The notes under the pieces: model-generated
What the model saw: the letters and a program-made list of their open reading frames with translations, nothing else
Database searches by the model: none
What the model was told of the DNA's origin: nothing
Shown: in pieces, positions 43,759 to 54,495 of the stretch
Layout: every line of letters starts with the position of its first letter
How positions within the stretch are numbered: position 1 is the stretch's first letter
Position numbers and translations under genes: made by a program
NCBI GenBank assembly: GCA_022579005.1
Contig: MU401525.1
Coordinates: forward strand, 61,873 to 125,872
Source of the DNA: Poronia punctata
Taxonomy: Eukaryota > Ascomycota > Sordariomycetes > Xylariales > Xylariaceae
Length of the DNA: 64,000 nucleotides
Reading direction: 5' to 3'

Positions 43759-45409
43759 ATGTTGGGGAGGAATCGTGGAAAGACACATCCTAATCGACAA
43801 AGACCTACCAAGAAGAACAAGTCGGCTAAAAAGCCCCTAGAGAAGACTTCTTCCCTGACTGAGACTGGGGTAGAGACGGAGACTGGCGGCCTGGCCCTTC
43901 CCCGTCAAGTAGGGAGTGATCTGTTGTCTATGGCATGGGCGGATTCCGTCGATGTTTCGACCATGGCCGTGATTATGGATTGTGAGTTTTGACTAATAAC
44001 TTCAAAAGCGCCATCGTATAAATCCAGTTCCCGGCTTTTTTTTTAACATGCAAAAAAATCCCAGTCACGAAATACACCAAGAAAGCCATCCATCCACTAG
44101 ACACGTACATAGATTTCCCAGCAAAAGACATCCGATGGCTAGAACCTTTGCTCTCGGACGCCGCATGGGTACACATGATGGCATTTACATCCTATACCAT
44201 CATGGACGGTCTACGGGGCACAACAACAACAACAACAATCACAACAGGACAGGACTTACATCTTGGGAAATCGATACGTTTATTACGCGAGCGTATTAAT
44301 AACAATAACAAGAATAACGACGACATGGCCATGACTACAAACTCCACGGTACAAGTCGTCGTATCGCTTGCCATGCACGCCATCATGCACGGGGAATTTC
44401 ACGAGGCGAAATGTCACTTGCTTGGTCTGAGACAGATTTTGTTGTTGAGGGGTGGGTTTGGGGCTTTTGCGCCTTGGCCGAAGCTTATTATTGAGATTCT
44501 GAGGTGCGTTTTTTTTTCCCTCCTCTCTCTCTTATTCTTTTCTCTCTCTCTCTCTTATTCTTTTCTCTCTCTCTCTCTTATTCTTTTCTCTCTCTCTCTC
44601 TCTTATTCTTTTCTCTCTCTCTCTTATTCTTTTCTCTCTCTCTCTTATTCTTTTCTCTCTCTCTCTTATTCTTTCCTCTCTCTCTCTTATTCTTTCATCA
44701 AAGGGGAGGGGACGGAGGTGTTACTTGGGGAAACTAACATGAGACTTGCAGGGCTGATATCAACTTATCCCTACACACGAATAACCCACCTGTCCTCTCG
44801 CAGGAATGGTTTTCTTCCCGTGGTCGTTTACCGGTACCACATACTGACGTCTGGTCTGCCCTCGTAGTCTTTTGCGAGAAAATCAATGTCGCGGCGAGAG
44901 ATGATGATAAAAAAATGTCGAGGGATTTATTAGTTGATATCATGGCTTCGTCCATGTATTCCCTGCTTCTTCAATCACGCGAGAACAATAACGAGCTCGT
45001 CAGATTGTCTCTGTTGGTTTTTGGTTCGGGTGTCTTTTTACAGTGGCAGTTGGGCTTCCCTACGAAAAGGCCGGCGCGTGTTGGACTAGTTGCTGCTCTT
45101 AAGAAATGTCTTGAAGAAGAGGAGGAGGAGGAGGAGGAAGAGGAGGGGGGAGAAGGGTCGTATTTCGTCATGTGGGTTCTTTTCATGGGTTTGATGGCTT
45201 TTTCGTCGGTATGTGATGAGGATATTGTGTGGTTTCGTTATAGACTGAGGAGATGTGTGGATTTGTGTGGGTTGTCAACTTGGGACGAGGTGCGTGGTGT
45301 GTTGACGGGGTTTCTGTGGATTGATATTGTTCATGATGGACTTGGACGTGGTGTTTTCGAAAGTGTGTTTGGTGATATCACGGAAGGAGTTCAGCTTATC
45401 GTAGGTTAG
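43759..45409 (+). CDS. Fungal-specific transcription-factor-like protein without a zinc cluster
   Basis: Exons 43759-43981, 44065-44503 and 44752-45409 give 439 residues; introns are GTGAGT...TCCCAG and GTGCGT...TTGCAG, both in phase. The N terminus is basic (NRQRPTKKNKSAKK) but has no Zn2Cys6 cluster. The body follows the layout of a common Pezizomycotina family annotated as fungal transcription factor or tachykinin-like: HPLDTYIDFPAKDIRWL, LLSDAAWVHMMAF, then VVVSLAMHAIMHGEFHEAKCHLLGLRQILLLRGG. An in-frame poly-Glu run (EEEEEEEEEEE) sits near residue 335. Intron 2 is 248 bases and filled by a polypyrimidine minisatellite. A regulatory role is inferred from the family only. Confidence 0.75.
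44521..44694. repeat. Polypyrimidine minisatellite inside an intron
   Basis: Seven to nine imperfect copies of a 17-23 base unit, (CT)4-6 followed by TATTCTTT, fill most of intron 2 of the gene at 43759-45409. Its translation looks like a repetitive Leu/Phe/Ser protein but it is spliced out. Confidence 0.88.
45115..45150. repeat. GAG/GAA repeat encoding poly-Glu
   Basis: In-frame run of about eleven Glu codons in exon 3 of the 43759-45409 gene. Confidence 0.85.
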
Positions 45410-46468
45410 ATAAGAGAGATGGTCATCTCACGCTTGTAGGATAATGGAAAGAAATCTCTTGTGTTTCGCGGCCGAGCTGGGTGACGAAAGGGCTGGTAGT
45501 CGTAGGAGTTGCTGATAGTACATCGCTTAGCAATCGAGCTACATTCATCTCCGTCCGGCTTATGTATCTGTTGATGAAGGATGATGTTCATGAAGATCGA
45601 CACAGGGCTGTGTATCTTACATTTGTGCGGGCGAAAGGGGGGACTTGATCACGAAGGGGGTTCTTCGAGTTTTGGATACCTATATGCAGAAGAGTGGAGT
45701 TTGGAAGTCTACCACACGTCAGAAGTTTCGGACATTTTTTTCCCATGTTCCAAGAAAGTACCGCATGTAGCTATATTAACGCTTGGTAGACAGGCGTATT
45801 CAGGATGCCGTATTGCGGCGGCCGCGTCTTCCCTTTCCCCGCTGGTCCAGCCAGCCAGCTCAGAGAGGAGATCGGCGGATATCTTTAGGAATCTCCGGGC
45901 CTCTGAGAGAAGAGGGTCGTCATCAAACCCCAGCTTTTGATGAAAGCAAGACTTAATGGCAATTTTGGACAACACTCGTGGACAAGCCATCCCATGTTCG
46001 GTTTCGGTTTCGGAAGCGCTCCGGAGTAACAAGGCAATGGACCCCTTTAGCTGTACATCGTACAATAAATCTCTACTCTTAAGAGTCCAAGACCCACGCG
46101 GCCGATGCCGTTTCCGCCCCACTAGGATAGATCTTTTGACGGGTAGAATCGCTGGAAATATAGCTGCCTGGCCCATGTTTTCTTCTTAACCTGTTGCCTA
46201 GACCCACCATCGCGAAATTTGATGGCGGTGTTTCAACAAACCGAGATGGAAATAGAATCATGGAAAAGAAACATAATGAGTGAGGTGAGAGAGATTAGAA
46301 AGCGTAGAAAAGATGTATTTATATATAAGATGCTCAAACTTCATTAATCCGATAATAATATAGAGTCACCAAGGACGACGACAACAACAACAGCACAACA
46401 ACTTTGACACTTGAACAAAAACAACCGCCCGATTTATCATAACTTCTTCAACAAACACACAAATCAAA
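45410..46468. other. Intergenic region; one uncertain minus-strand ORF
   Basis: An ATG-led frame of 155 codons on the minus strand (46176-45709) contains CFHQKLGFDDD and a long amphipathic stretch but no domain I recognise. An overlapping plus-strand frame (45581-45940) is probably chance. A TATATATAA near 46319-46327 may serve the secreted-protein gene at 46469. I do not call a gene here. Confidence 0.5.
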
Positions 46469-47314
46469 ATGCAACTTTCAACTATACTCTACAGCCTAGC
46501 AGCGACCTCGCTGACCATGGCCCAACGAAGCCCTGACCCAGGCGACCATTTCGACCTCAAGACCGAAGGACCATTCGCCCTGCGCGTAAGGGGTCACGAT
46601 AAGAACAACACCATTGACGGTAGGTACCATTTCCACCCTTTTAACTAGAGCTACAAGTTAGAACCCAAAATAATAAAACTAAAACATTAAAAAGGCTATC
46701 TCCGAACCGTATCCTCCGGCATGCACACCCTCCCCGAATACGCCGCCGGCATATCCGACGCTCCCATAGCCGACAACTCCTCCTATCACTTCTACTTCAA
46801 CTACACGGAAGAGATGAAGACGTCCTCGGGGATCCAACTAGGTTTCCTAGCGACCGATCTCGACGCCGACGCAGCCGATTCCCCGCTCGGACTCAAGGGG
46901 CAGGCCCTAACGTTGCGTCACGAATTACGGTCGAATGTGTCCCCTGCCATTCTCGGATCCGACACCGTCGTCTTTACCGGATTCGATGACGACGACCAGA
47001 GTTTTTTGATCGACGGGCTTGATGATGGGACTTATGTCGCTGGGGAGAAGAAGCCCGAGTCGGGCGATTATTACTTTTGTATGTTTTCTTTTCTCTTTGC
47101 CCCCTTTTCCCTTTTCCCCCTCTTCTCCTTTCCATGGCGCATCCGCATTGATAGGTCCAAACTTACGCGTCAACCTTGACTAGACCGCTGGGCTGTTTGC
47201 TGGCAACTCGTTGATTACATCTACACGCCTTCTCTGTCTTGGGTAGCCTGGGGCGAGGCCCGTAATCCTACTTGCGAACTCGTCGATCTCATCAAGGTGC
47301 CTCTGGAGAAGTAA
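46469..47314 (+). CDS. Secreted protein of unknown function, 221 residues
   Basis: Exons 46469-46619, 46695-47078 and 47184-47314 join in phase (GTAGGT...AAAAAG and GTATGT...GACTAG). A signal peptide covers about residues 1-19 (MQLSTILYSLAATSLTMA). The mature part has N-glycosylation sequons (NNT, NSS, NYT, NVS) and an acidic DLDADAADS segment; the third exon adds a compact, Trp/Cys-rich end (WAVCWQLVDYIY, SWVAWGEARNPTCEL). It resembles the many small secreted fungal proteins of about 200 residues that bear no named domain. It may be a cell-surface or secreted effector-like protein; that is inference. The conserved-looking C terminus is lost if the last exon is overlooked. Confidence 0.75.
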
Positions 47315-47574
47315 AGGGGTTAATACCGGAGTTTACATTGGACGTCCTATATGCTAGTGTAAATCGGAATACTGCATTATAAAAGGGAACGCGATCAACT
47401 ACTCCTATAGAGAGTAGATGTAAAAGGGAGATTTAGCAGGATGAATATTGTACAGATACAAATGAAAAAGAAATACAGAAAAAAAAGCATGAAAACATTA
47501 AAGATGGCCTGCAAAGTGATAATAAAGTGCACAAACAAACTAAAAAAGTTGTTGCAGGGGAGCCAACAATTCAT

Positions 47575-47645
47575 TGCATCAGCCGTGAATCGAACACGGG
47601 GCCCATCGATGGCAACGATGGATTTTACCACTAAACCACTGATGC
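47575..47645 (-). tRNA. tRNA-Gly(GCC)
   Basis: The minus strand from 47645 reads GCATCAG ... CTGATGC with a perfect seven-base acceptor stem, D arm TGGTTTAGTGG (box A), anticodon loop TTGCCAT giving anticodon GCC, and T arm with GTTCGATTC (box B); discriminator A at 47575. Total 71 bases with no intron, the usual size for this tRNA. A T-run on the minus strand (plus-strand AAAAAA at 47542-47547) follows and can end transcription. Confidence 0.95.
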
Positions 47646-48654
47646 TGATTTGTCTATACTGTGTTTCGGGCGTATTGAGGGACATGACAGTCTCATGTTT
47701 CATTGCATTTAGAAATCATAGAAATATCAGTAATTGTAACGACGTCCCCTTTATACCGGCCTGAAAACTGTAGTTGTGCCGCCCCGACATCATTTAAATA
47801 ATAGGAGAACCGAGTCTAGGGAGTGAAGTACCAAGTAAGTAAGTAGGTAACATACATGTACTTACCCACCTGCGCCAGTCAAGCTCCTTTTAGTAATAAG
47901 TAAGTAAGTACCTGTAAAAATCCATCTATAACCGCGTTGGGACAGATGGTAAGAGGTAAGTAAACCAGGGAAAACAAAATGTTTAAAAAATGGATTTTAA
48001 AAACATCCCTTGATCATACAAGTAGGTATTGTACTCGTATACATATGCTCTGTTGTAACGTGTAACTTAGGTAGGACCGTGGGTTGGTGTTTAATGCACG
48101 TCATTCCCGGTTTCCCTAGATAAGGTAGGTATTCTCACGTAGGTAGGTTAGCGCAAATCCTCGATCCACACAACGAATCCCTTTAGCAAAGAGGTAGGTA
48201 TTGACGCGACTTGAACGCGTTTTACCTATGGAAAGGAATAGGATTTTAAAGCCCGCGCGCGTTTTTTTTACTCCGTAATCGACATTTTTACAAGTACATG
48301 TACACCATATATTAGTCAAGTTACATTGGGGTCTTGGTCTGACTTGGGATGAGCATGGTAGACATCTGTAAACACGGGCTCTTCTTTTTTAAATCAATGG
48401 CATCTAAAGGTATCAAGAAGTGCCATCTCAGGCACGCCTGTTAAAAAGCCACCAAGGTTACTTTGCAGCTTCGGCACATATATATCTTATATAAATAGAG
48501 AGAGAAAAAAAGGCAAGTTGTACAGGAAGGATCCCCAAAGGACTCTCTCTCTAATAACATCCGCAATACCTCTCATGCATTAGCTATCTACTTATCTATC
48601 CGTCATAAAAAGAGCGAAAAAAAAAATAGACACGAAGACGAGAAAAGGTCCTTT
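47646..48654. other. Intergenic region rich in TAAG/TAGG short repeats
   Basis: Around 47830-47960 the words AAGTAAGTAAGTAGG, TAAGTAAGTAAGTACC and GTAAGAGGTAAGTAA recur. No gene or RNA is supported. Confidence 0.6.
47831..47963. repeat. Dispersed (TAAG)n / (TAGG)n microsatellites
   Basis: Three close (TAAG)2-4 tracts mixed with TAGG units. The same words are scattered in most spacers of this window. Confidence 0.7.
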
Positions 48655-50688
48655 CTATACAACATGTAACAAACTCTCCTTCCTATGCACCTTCATAAAC
48701 TCGCCGTCCATGATCCCAAAAACATATACTTCACCCACCGACCTATGACAATCCCCCTCTTCTGATCTAAATGCAAAAGGAACCGCAGAGCCGTAAGGAA
48801 TAACCACAACATCAGACACCATCAAGCCCGAGGGTCCAATACCCACATATCCATTCCTTGTCCGAAATGGTCTGCGTCCCGACATACGGGCCACGGCTTC
48901 GACGTAGGGTATGCTTATAGACTTTTCTTCTGCTGCTGCTGCTGCTTCTTCCATCGTTTCTTCTTCCTCTGGAAACAAAGCCTCATATGTCCTCTTATAC
49001 CCCTCCACCGTAGCAGTCGAGGCCCTTGTCAACGTATGGTTGCCTTCGACTTCGCCCACGGGAATCTTGGCTAGTGCAACGGCGGCTTGTTCGGCAAAAT
49101 ACGGCGAGCTTATCGACGCTGTGGATTCTTCCCAGAGTTGTCTTATTTGCGTGAGATAGGATCGTATGTTTTCCTTGTCCTTGTCATCATGTTTATCATC
49201 AGGTGATGGGGTATAGGGTTCGCCGATTTCTTCCACCGTGTCTAGGATCGCTGCTTTTAATGATATACATCCCGGTTTACTCTGATCGGCGCGGTAATAG
49301 CGGATATCCGCCGGTCCGCAGGCGTTGAATGGTCTTTCGGTCAGGTCCGAGGGTGGTAGACGGACGTTTTGCCAATCTATTGCCCATGATGGTATCTTCG
49401 TGTTGTTGTCGTTGTTTTCGGCCTCGGCCTCGGCCCCGCGGGCTAATTGCAAGACGCGGGGATACTTTTGAACAAAAGCTGCTGATGACTCGACGTTTAT
49501 GCTTGTCAAGTCTTTACTATAATCTACCGCAACAACATCTGCATCTGTTGCCAGACACGAGAGGGCGTAGACCTTGTCGCGCGGATCCGAAACACGCAAA
49601 GAGAGTGATGACGATGACGATGATTGGGGAACAGCCCAAAAGCGGTTGAGAAGGGTGAATAACGGGGTTTCGGGCGTTTTCAGCCATGACGATACGTCTT
49701 TTCTGTATTCCTCTCTTCTGGAAAGGATCCGCAAGGCGGGCGACTGGGAGAGATTGGATATTTCTACACCCGCGCTGCTATTATTATTATTACTGGCTTC
49801 CGCATTATTAGACGCGAGCCATTTCGAATATGCAAAGTGGTTGATTATGTGGTCCAGAGCCCTGGCTGCTGAATGGAAGTGCTCGAGCACTAGGCCGTGG
49901 CTTCCGCAGACGAGGACGCCTTTATGCGATAAGCTGAGCTCGACGAGCGACCATAGATGCGTCCAGTAGTCGCGCTCCATTAGGGATTTGAGCGGTGCAC
50001 GGAGCGATTCCAGTTCTCGCTGTAGGTCTACGGGCTCTATAGTCCCGGGACCGTTTCCGTTTTCGTTTCCGTTCCCATCCCCGTTAGGGTTGCTGTTGTT
50101 GATGAATCTGGCAGGGAGAATCTTTTGCGCAAGTTGATGGGCTAGTTGAGGTGTCCAGTTGGCGACGTATGCACCAATGGTAAGCTGTTCTTCCGAAAGA
50201 CGTCGCAAGGCCTTCATGGCCTCGTCGCTGCGCTCGGATGCCGGCCCGAGCCATATAAGCGATTTCTGCGCGACGGCGTAAATCTGCGCCAATTGGGAGA
50301 TTTGCACAGATTTCTCCGTGTCGTGCTCATCCGCGTGATTTATACAGAGCGCGTCGATCCAGACGACGACGGGTTCAGTCTGTTTCTGAATCTGGCCGAT
50401 GACATCCCATAGGCCCGTGGACACGGGCACGGCGATACCGTTGACAAAGACGGACTTGGTCTCGTCAATGGCGTCCGTGGCCTGCCAGCGGTGCGAGATG
50501 ACAGTGAAGGGAGGGTGTTCGTCTAGCTTTGCCAATCTCAACAGACAGTGGATCGTGTTGGGAGGGGCCTCCGGTCTTGACTCTGCATATTGTCTCGGCT
50601 GGATGGTGAGGAGACGGATCCGACCGTTCTTCTCCTTTAGCCGCGTCTGGTGGTAGAGGTGTTGCCTCCAGGTGCTTTCGTCACTCAT
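48655..50688 (-). CDS. HET-domain protein (heterokaryon incompatibility type)
   Basis: HET domains trigger cell death when genetically different fungal individuals fuse, and are related to TIR-like domains. The single exon gives 677 residues from an ATG at 50688. The HET core is at about residues 25-190: RIRLLTIQP, then FTVISHRWQATDA, the VPVSTGLWDVIGQ strand, VVVWIDALCINHADEHDTEKSVQI, and IYAVAQKSLIWLGP, which are the three classical HET blocks. The rest follows the common second half of HET proteins (DPRDKVYALSCLATDA, VDYSKDL, then GYVGIGPSGLMVSDVVVIPYG). It has no signal or membrane segment. Partner unknown; many HET genes lack a known incompatibility role. Confidence 0.93.
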   Translation of the reverse strand: MSDESTWRQHLYHQTRLKEKNGRIRLLTIQPRQYAESRPEAPPNTIHCLLRLAKLDEHPPFTVISHRWQATDAIDETKSVFVNGIAVPVSTGLWDVIGQIQKQTEPVVVWIDALCINHADEHDTEKSVQISQLAQIYAVAQKSLIWLGPASERSDEAMKALRRLSEEQLTIGAYVANWTPQLAHQLAQKILPARFINNSNPNGDGNGNENGNGPGTIEPVDLQRELESLRAPLKSLMERDYWTHLWSLVELSLSHKGVLVCGSHGLVLEHFHSAARALDHIINHFAYSKWLASNNAEASNNNNSSAGVEISNLSQSPALRILSRREEYRKDVSSWLKTPETPLFTLLNRFWAVPQSSSSSSLSLRVSDPRDKVYALSCLATDADVVAVDYSKDLTSINVESSAAFVQKYPRVLQLARGAEAEAENNDNNTKIPSWAIDWQNVRLPPSDLTERPFNACGPADIRYYRADQSKPGCISLKAAILDTVEEIGEPYTPSPDDKHDDKDKENIRSYLTQIRQLWEESTASISSPYFAEQAAVALAKIPVGEVEGNHTLTRASTATVEGYKRTYEALFPEEEETMEEAAAAAEEKSISIPYVEAVARMSGRRPFRTRNGYVGIGPSGLMVSDVVVIPYGSAVPFAFRSEEGDCHRSVGEVYVFGIMDGEFMKVHRKESLLHVV

Positions 50689-51649
50689 TTTTTACCTATC
50701 TGTCTGACTTTTCATAAAATCAATAAGTCAACGGTTCAGTTTTTATTGCTTCCAAACAGATTTCAACGAGTCTTGGGCTGGTTATATGGCACTTAACAAC
50801 AACATGATACGTAAGGTATCTAGAACTCACTACCATAGTGATACCTAGTCTAGACCACGTTTCTCGATTACCTACTCGTATGCACCTGGCGGAATAGTGG
50901 ACTCAAGGCAAAAGACAGTTTACGTTAAGGTACCTTAGGCAGGCAGGCTTGTCAAGCTCCACTTACATATACGGGGTGTTATCATTGGCCATAGGCACTT
51001 GTCCCCGATCCTTCGGCCCCCACAGCTAACTTTGGAGAGAAAAGACCCCTGTTATAAAGCCAGCTTACCGGGAGGCCGGAATCAAGCTCATCCGCCTACA
51101 GTACCCCGCCACCCCACCTCCGAGAAGCCCTAAAGCCAGCCTGTCAAATAATGTTAAAAGACCATGATTCCTCTACAAGTATGATCGTTGCCTTGACAAT
51201 CACTTTCTTGAATATGTATACGTACAACTATATTATAAATAGGCCAGGTTCGTTCTAGGAATTCTATTTATACCCCATGCTGCTACAGTGCTGCTGCGGC
51301 TGCCTACAATGGCAAGGCATATTCAAACGCATCGTCCGTGTTTGCCAGACGTTGAATTCTTTAGCTTCATATAAAGCAAATACATATAGCATTTATTACC
51401 AAAAGACAAGACTAAGGAATAGTCATCAAAAACGTGTCATAGTCTATGGCATTATGAGAAGAAACATGAGCAGGCAGTAGAAAAGAAAACGCGAAGCTAT
51501 GCTTAGCACTAGTTATTAGTAAATAATTCAGATAGCTTTTTCGTCGTGGGAGTTGGAGCCCGCCTGGGTTTCTCCTGTCCGATGTACGTATCAAATAGGC
51601 TGCAGCGTAGCAATTATAAAGTCGCCCCTCAGATCGAAATTGTTCTTCT
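50689..51649. other. Intergenic region, HET gene promoter side
   Basis: No gene seen. The left end holds the HET gene promoter, and the right end is the 3' side of the 2EXR gene. Confidence 0.6.
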
Positions 51650-53518
51650 TCACCATCTATCGTCTTCCCCGTAGTCGTTCTCTTCCTCGGCTGAATCTGG
51701 GAATTCAGCATCGGAGAGTCGTCCGCCGCCTCCCTCATCATAATCATCGTAGTCTCCTCCATCGGCTTCGTTCCCAATAGTGTCAGATGAGTCTCCCTCA
51801 GGCGATGCGGGAACCTCGGAGCGGAACTGACGTAGCCTGGCCATAAGGGACAGTGCCTTCGAAGAATGTTGCTCTGTTTCTTCCCCGTCTACTTCTTCCT
51901 CTTCGTCACTTTCCTCTTCACTGTCCTCGTCATCATCTTCGCCTTGGTCTTCCATGGCCACTTGTTTATTTCGAGACTGTCTCTTTTCGATCTTATCATC
52001 TTCGTCATCATCCTCATCATCGTCATCATCCTCGCTATCCGAAACCACGACACGTGCCCGCTTATTAGCTCGTGAACGGATCTGGACTTCGGAAACCCGA
52101 CCATCTTCGTCACCGTCTTCATCGTCCGATAATATGATTTTACGCTTAGACCCCACACTCTGGTTTATCCTATGTGGTAGCTCTCTAGGCGACGATGCAT
52201 GGGTTATGTCGCCTTCAGGAGACTCGGGTTCGAGACTGGAAAAGGTGGCTTCCGGTAGGCGTCCACCACCATCGGTGTCGCTGAGATCATCTTGAATGGG
52301 CGAAAAGCCATTGAAAGAATCGAGCTCCCCAGTGATGAGATCATCCTCCCCGTCTCGTTCATCTCCAGATAGATCTTCACTGTTGATTGACACGTGGGAA
52401 GGCTCAACGTCGTCACCATCGTCGGAATCGTGCCCACCCTCGTCGTCGCTAGCCTGCTCGCTTCTGTCCGATGAATCAACAACGAAACCATCTACCTCGT
52501 ATTCGTCCAGTTCGGATTCATAAGCTGAGGTACCCTCCGAGGAAGAAGGTGACGCTGGTTCGGCATCCCCGGAGAGATGATTCATGTAGCGGTTCTTTAT
52601 CTTGTGATACGTTGCAACGCCTCTGTTGAACGTGAATTCCACCATTCCCCAGACGGGAGCAGAGCCGAACTTGGAGGGCACATGATTCATCAGAGGATGG
52701 TCCTCGCCGACAAGATCGGCAAAGGTAGCGTGTTGTGTCGTGTCAGGCCAACAAAACAACTGAACCATGTCGTCGCCCCGCTCGGAGTCCGGTGCCTCTG
52801 GAGGGATGTGAAATTTTCTGGCTGAATCGGAAACAGACCATTCGAGTTGGCGATATCCAGTCCTTTTCTCGATTTCCCTCTCGGACACGGCCAAGAAGTT
52901 CCCATCGAGAAGAAAGAAGACAGCCTCGAGACTTTTCATGCCGGACAGAGCCCCGGTCTCAATACGATGAGGCCAATTGTCGGAGTGAATGGCGAGATAT
53001 TTGACATCCTCGCACGCACGTGAACGAAACACCGGGCTACTCGCAGGATTCGTCGATACAAGATGGACCACATCATAATTACGGTTGAAGCGGACATGGC
53101 CCCTACCCTTCTGAATCCTAAAAACATCGGGGTAGTATTTCAAAGCGATGGCGCGGGACTCTCGGTTGATGGAGAGAAGAGTCCTTGCCGGGGCAGTCTG
53201 GTCGTCGAGGGCTATACCATCCTCTATTTCGTCCTCACCAAAAGAGTCGGTGACAGTAAAAACTCTTCCTTTGGTTTTTAAGTAAGGGTCGACTTGCTCC
53301 CATATCATGTGGCGCAGCTCTGTTGGTAGCAAGGAGAATCGCTCGAACAAGTAAGTTGAATCATGTTCGTATGCATCGGAACCATCAGCGCTGTTATTAT
53401 CGTACCCGTCGGTTTCTTCCGCTTCTATGTCGAAGAAACCGCCTTGATTTTCAGATCCAGATTCGTCCGATTCTCCTCCCGCCGAGCTGAGATCATCTTC
53501 TGTATCTGTATCAGACAT
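51650..53518 (-). CDS. 2EXR-domain protein with long acidic tail
   Basis: Single exon, 622 residues from the ATG at 53518 (MSDTDTEDD), chosen because the in-frame upstream part is not ATG-led in good context. After an acidic N terminus of about 60 residues comes a 2EXR domain, an F-box-like fungal motif: FERFSLLPTELRHMIWEQ, then TLLSINRESRAIALKYYPDVF. A second region (HLVSTNPASSPVF, KYLAIHSDNWPHR) completes the usual layout. The last 280 residues are very acidic and disordered (DDDDDEDDDEDD, EEESDEEEEVDGEE) with basic patches KRKIILSD and SRANKRARVV, which suggests a nuclear protein. Function unknown. Confidence 0.82.
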   Translation of the reverse strand: MSDTDTEDDLSSAGGESDESGSENQGGFFDIEAEETDGYDNNSADGSDAYEHDSTYLFERFSLLPTELRHMIWEQVDPYLKTKGRVFTVTDSFGEDEIEDGIALDDQTAPARTLLSINRESRAIALKYYPDVFRIQKGRGHVRFNRNYDVVHLVSTNPASSPVFRSRACEDVKYLAIHSDNWPHRIETGALSGMKSLEAVFFLLDGNFLAVSEREIEKRTGYRQLEWSVSDSARKFHIPPEAPDSERGDDMVQLFCWPDTTQHATFADLVGEDHPLMNHVPSKFGSAPVWGMVEFTFNRGVATYHKIKNRYMNHLSGDAEPASPSSSEGTSAYESELDEYEVDGFVVDSSDRSEQASDDEGGHDSDDGDDVEPSHVSINSEDLSGDERDGEDDLITGELDSFNGFSPIQDDLSDTDGGGRLPEATFSSLEPESPEGDITHASSPRELPHRINQSVGSKRKIILSDDEDGDEDGRVSEVQIRSRANKRARVVVSDSEDDDDDEDDDEDDKIEKRQSRNKQVAMEDQGEDDDEDSEEESDEEEEVDGEETEQHSSKALSLMARLRQFRSEVPASPEGDSSDTIGNEADGGDYDDYDEGGGGRLSDAEFPDSAEEENDYGEDDRW

Positions 53519-54495
53519 CTTGGCGTGTGTGGTGCGATAAAAAGATATGAGGACAGCAATCAATCAAAGAGCTTCCCAAACAAAAAACTTAATTGGTAGA
53601 AGAGCCCCTGCCAATTAGGATGATTGAATACCTCCTCAAGAGTGGGTGAGGGAGGTGTTTGGAGGTGAGAGCCTGGCTGCCTGGAGGGCTGCCTGGAGGA
53701 GTATCTGCAAACCTGTACCCGTGTTCTCTGCTGAGACACGGCTCTCCGCATGGACAAAGCCTAATATTCGTAAGTGTGGCTTATGCCAGTAATATTGCCA
53801 GCATGTTCCTCTACACAGTACGTGTACAAGTATCGCAGCTAAAGTCAGGTATAACCACTCGTAAGATGTACGTGTTACGAGTATGTAGAGGTATAGGTTA
53901 GGTAGGCGCGGTAGGTCTGAGCAGTAGGCGCGGTTGCACGTTGCCCTTCCCCTAGTGCTACGTAAATGCTACTTGTAGGTACATGTCAACTATGAGACTG
54001 TAGTGTGGCGCAGTGACTGCTCCACTTGTATGAGTACATGTAACGTAGGTACATAATGTAGGTATGTACGCGGAAGTCCGTAGCATCGAAATAGATAAGT
54101 ACTTGGACTCATACCTACTGTAGACCCAAGGCCCAAAATTAGCAAAATGAACTCAATATGACAACATTGACCAAAAATACCTTGTTTTAATGTATGGATG
54201 CCATGTCAAAAAGTATTTACAGCCTTATCGTAACCTTTCTACGTTTCTTTTTACCCCTGTGCCTCTAGTGAAATGGCCATGTTCCCGGAGCTAGTCTAAT
54301 GTCTAGTCTAGAACATAACCAGGGGTAACCGGGTGGAATGGTCGTCTCATTTGGCGACGCGTCACGAAACAAAGAGGTCCCCAAAGCGCCCAAGTTAATC
54401 GCTCCGCCAATCAGCCGCATCTCTTGGCATCCTAGCGAAATTACTGGCGCCAGTATCGCCTCATCCTCAAACCCTCACCACCTCGACGGAGTCCA
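53519..54495. other. Intergenic region, no gene seen
   Basis: Promoter of the 2EXR gene on the left and 3' flank of the next minus-strand gene on the right. GTAGG/TAGGTA words are frequent near 53885-54070. Confidence 0.6.

Noticed and set aside
44148..44867. Leu/Phe/Ser repeat protein read through the CT minisatellite
   Set aside because: The repeat lies within a GTGCGT...TTGCAG intron; splicing gives a sensible continuous family protein.
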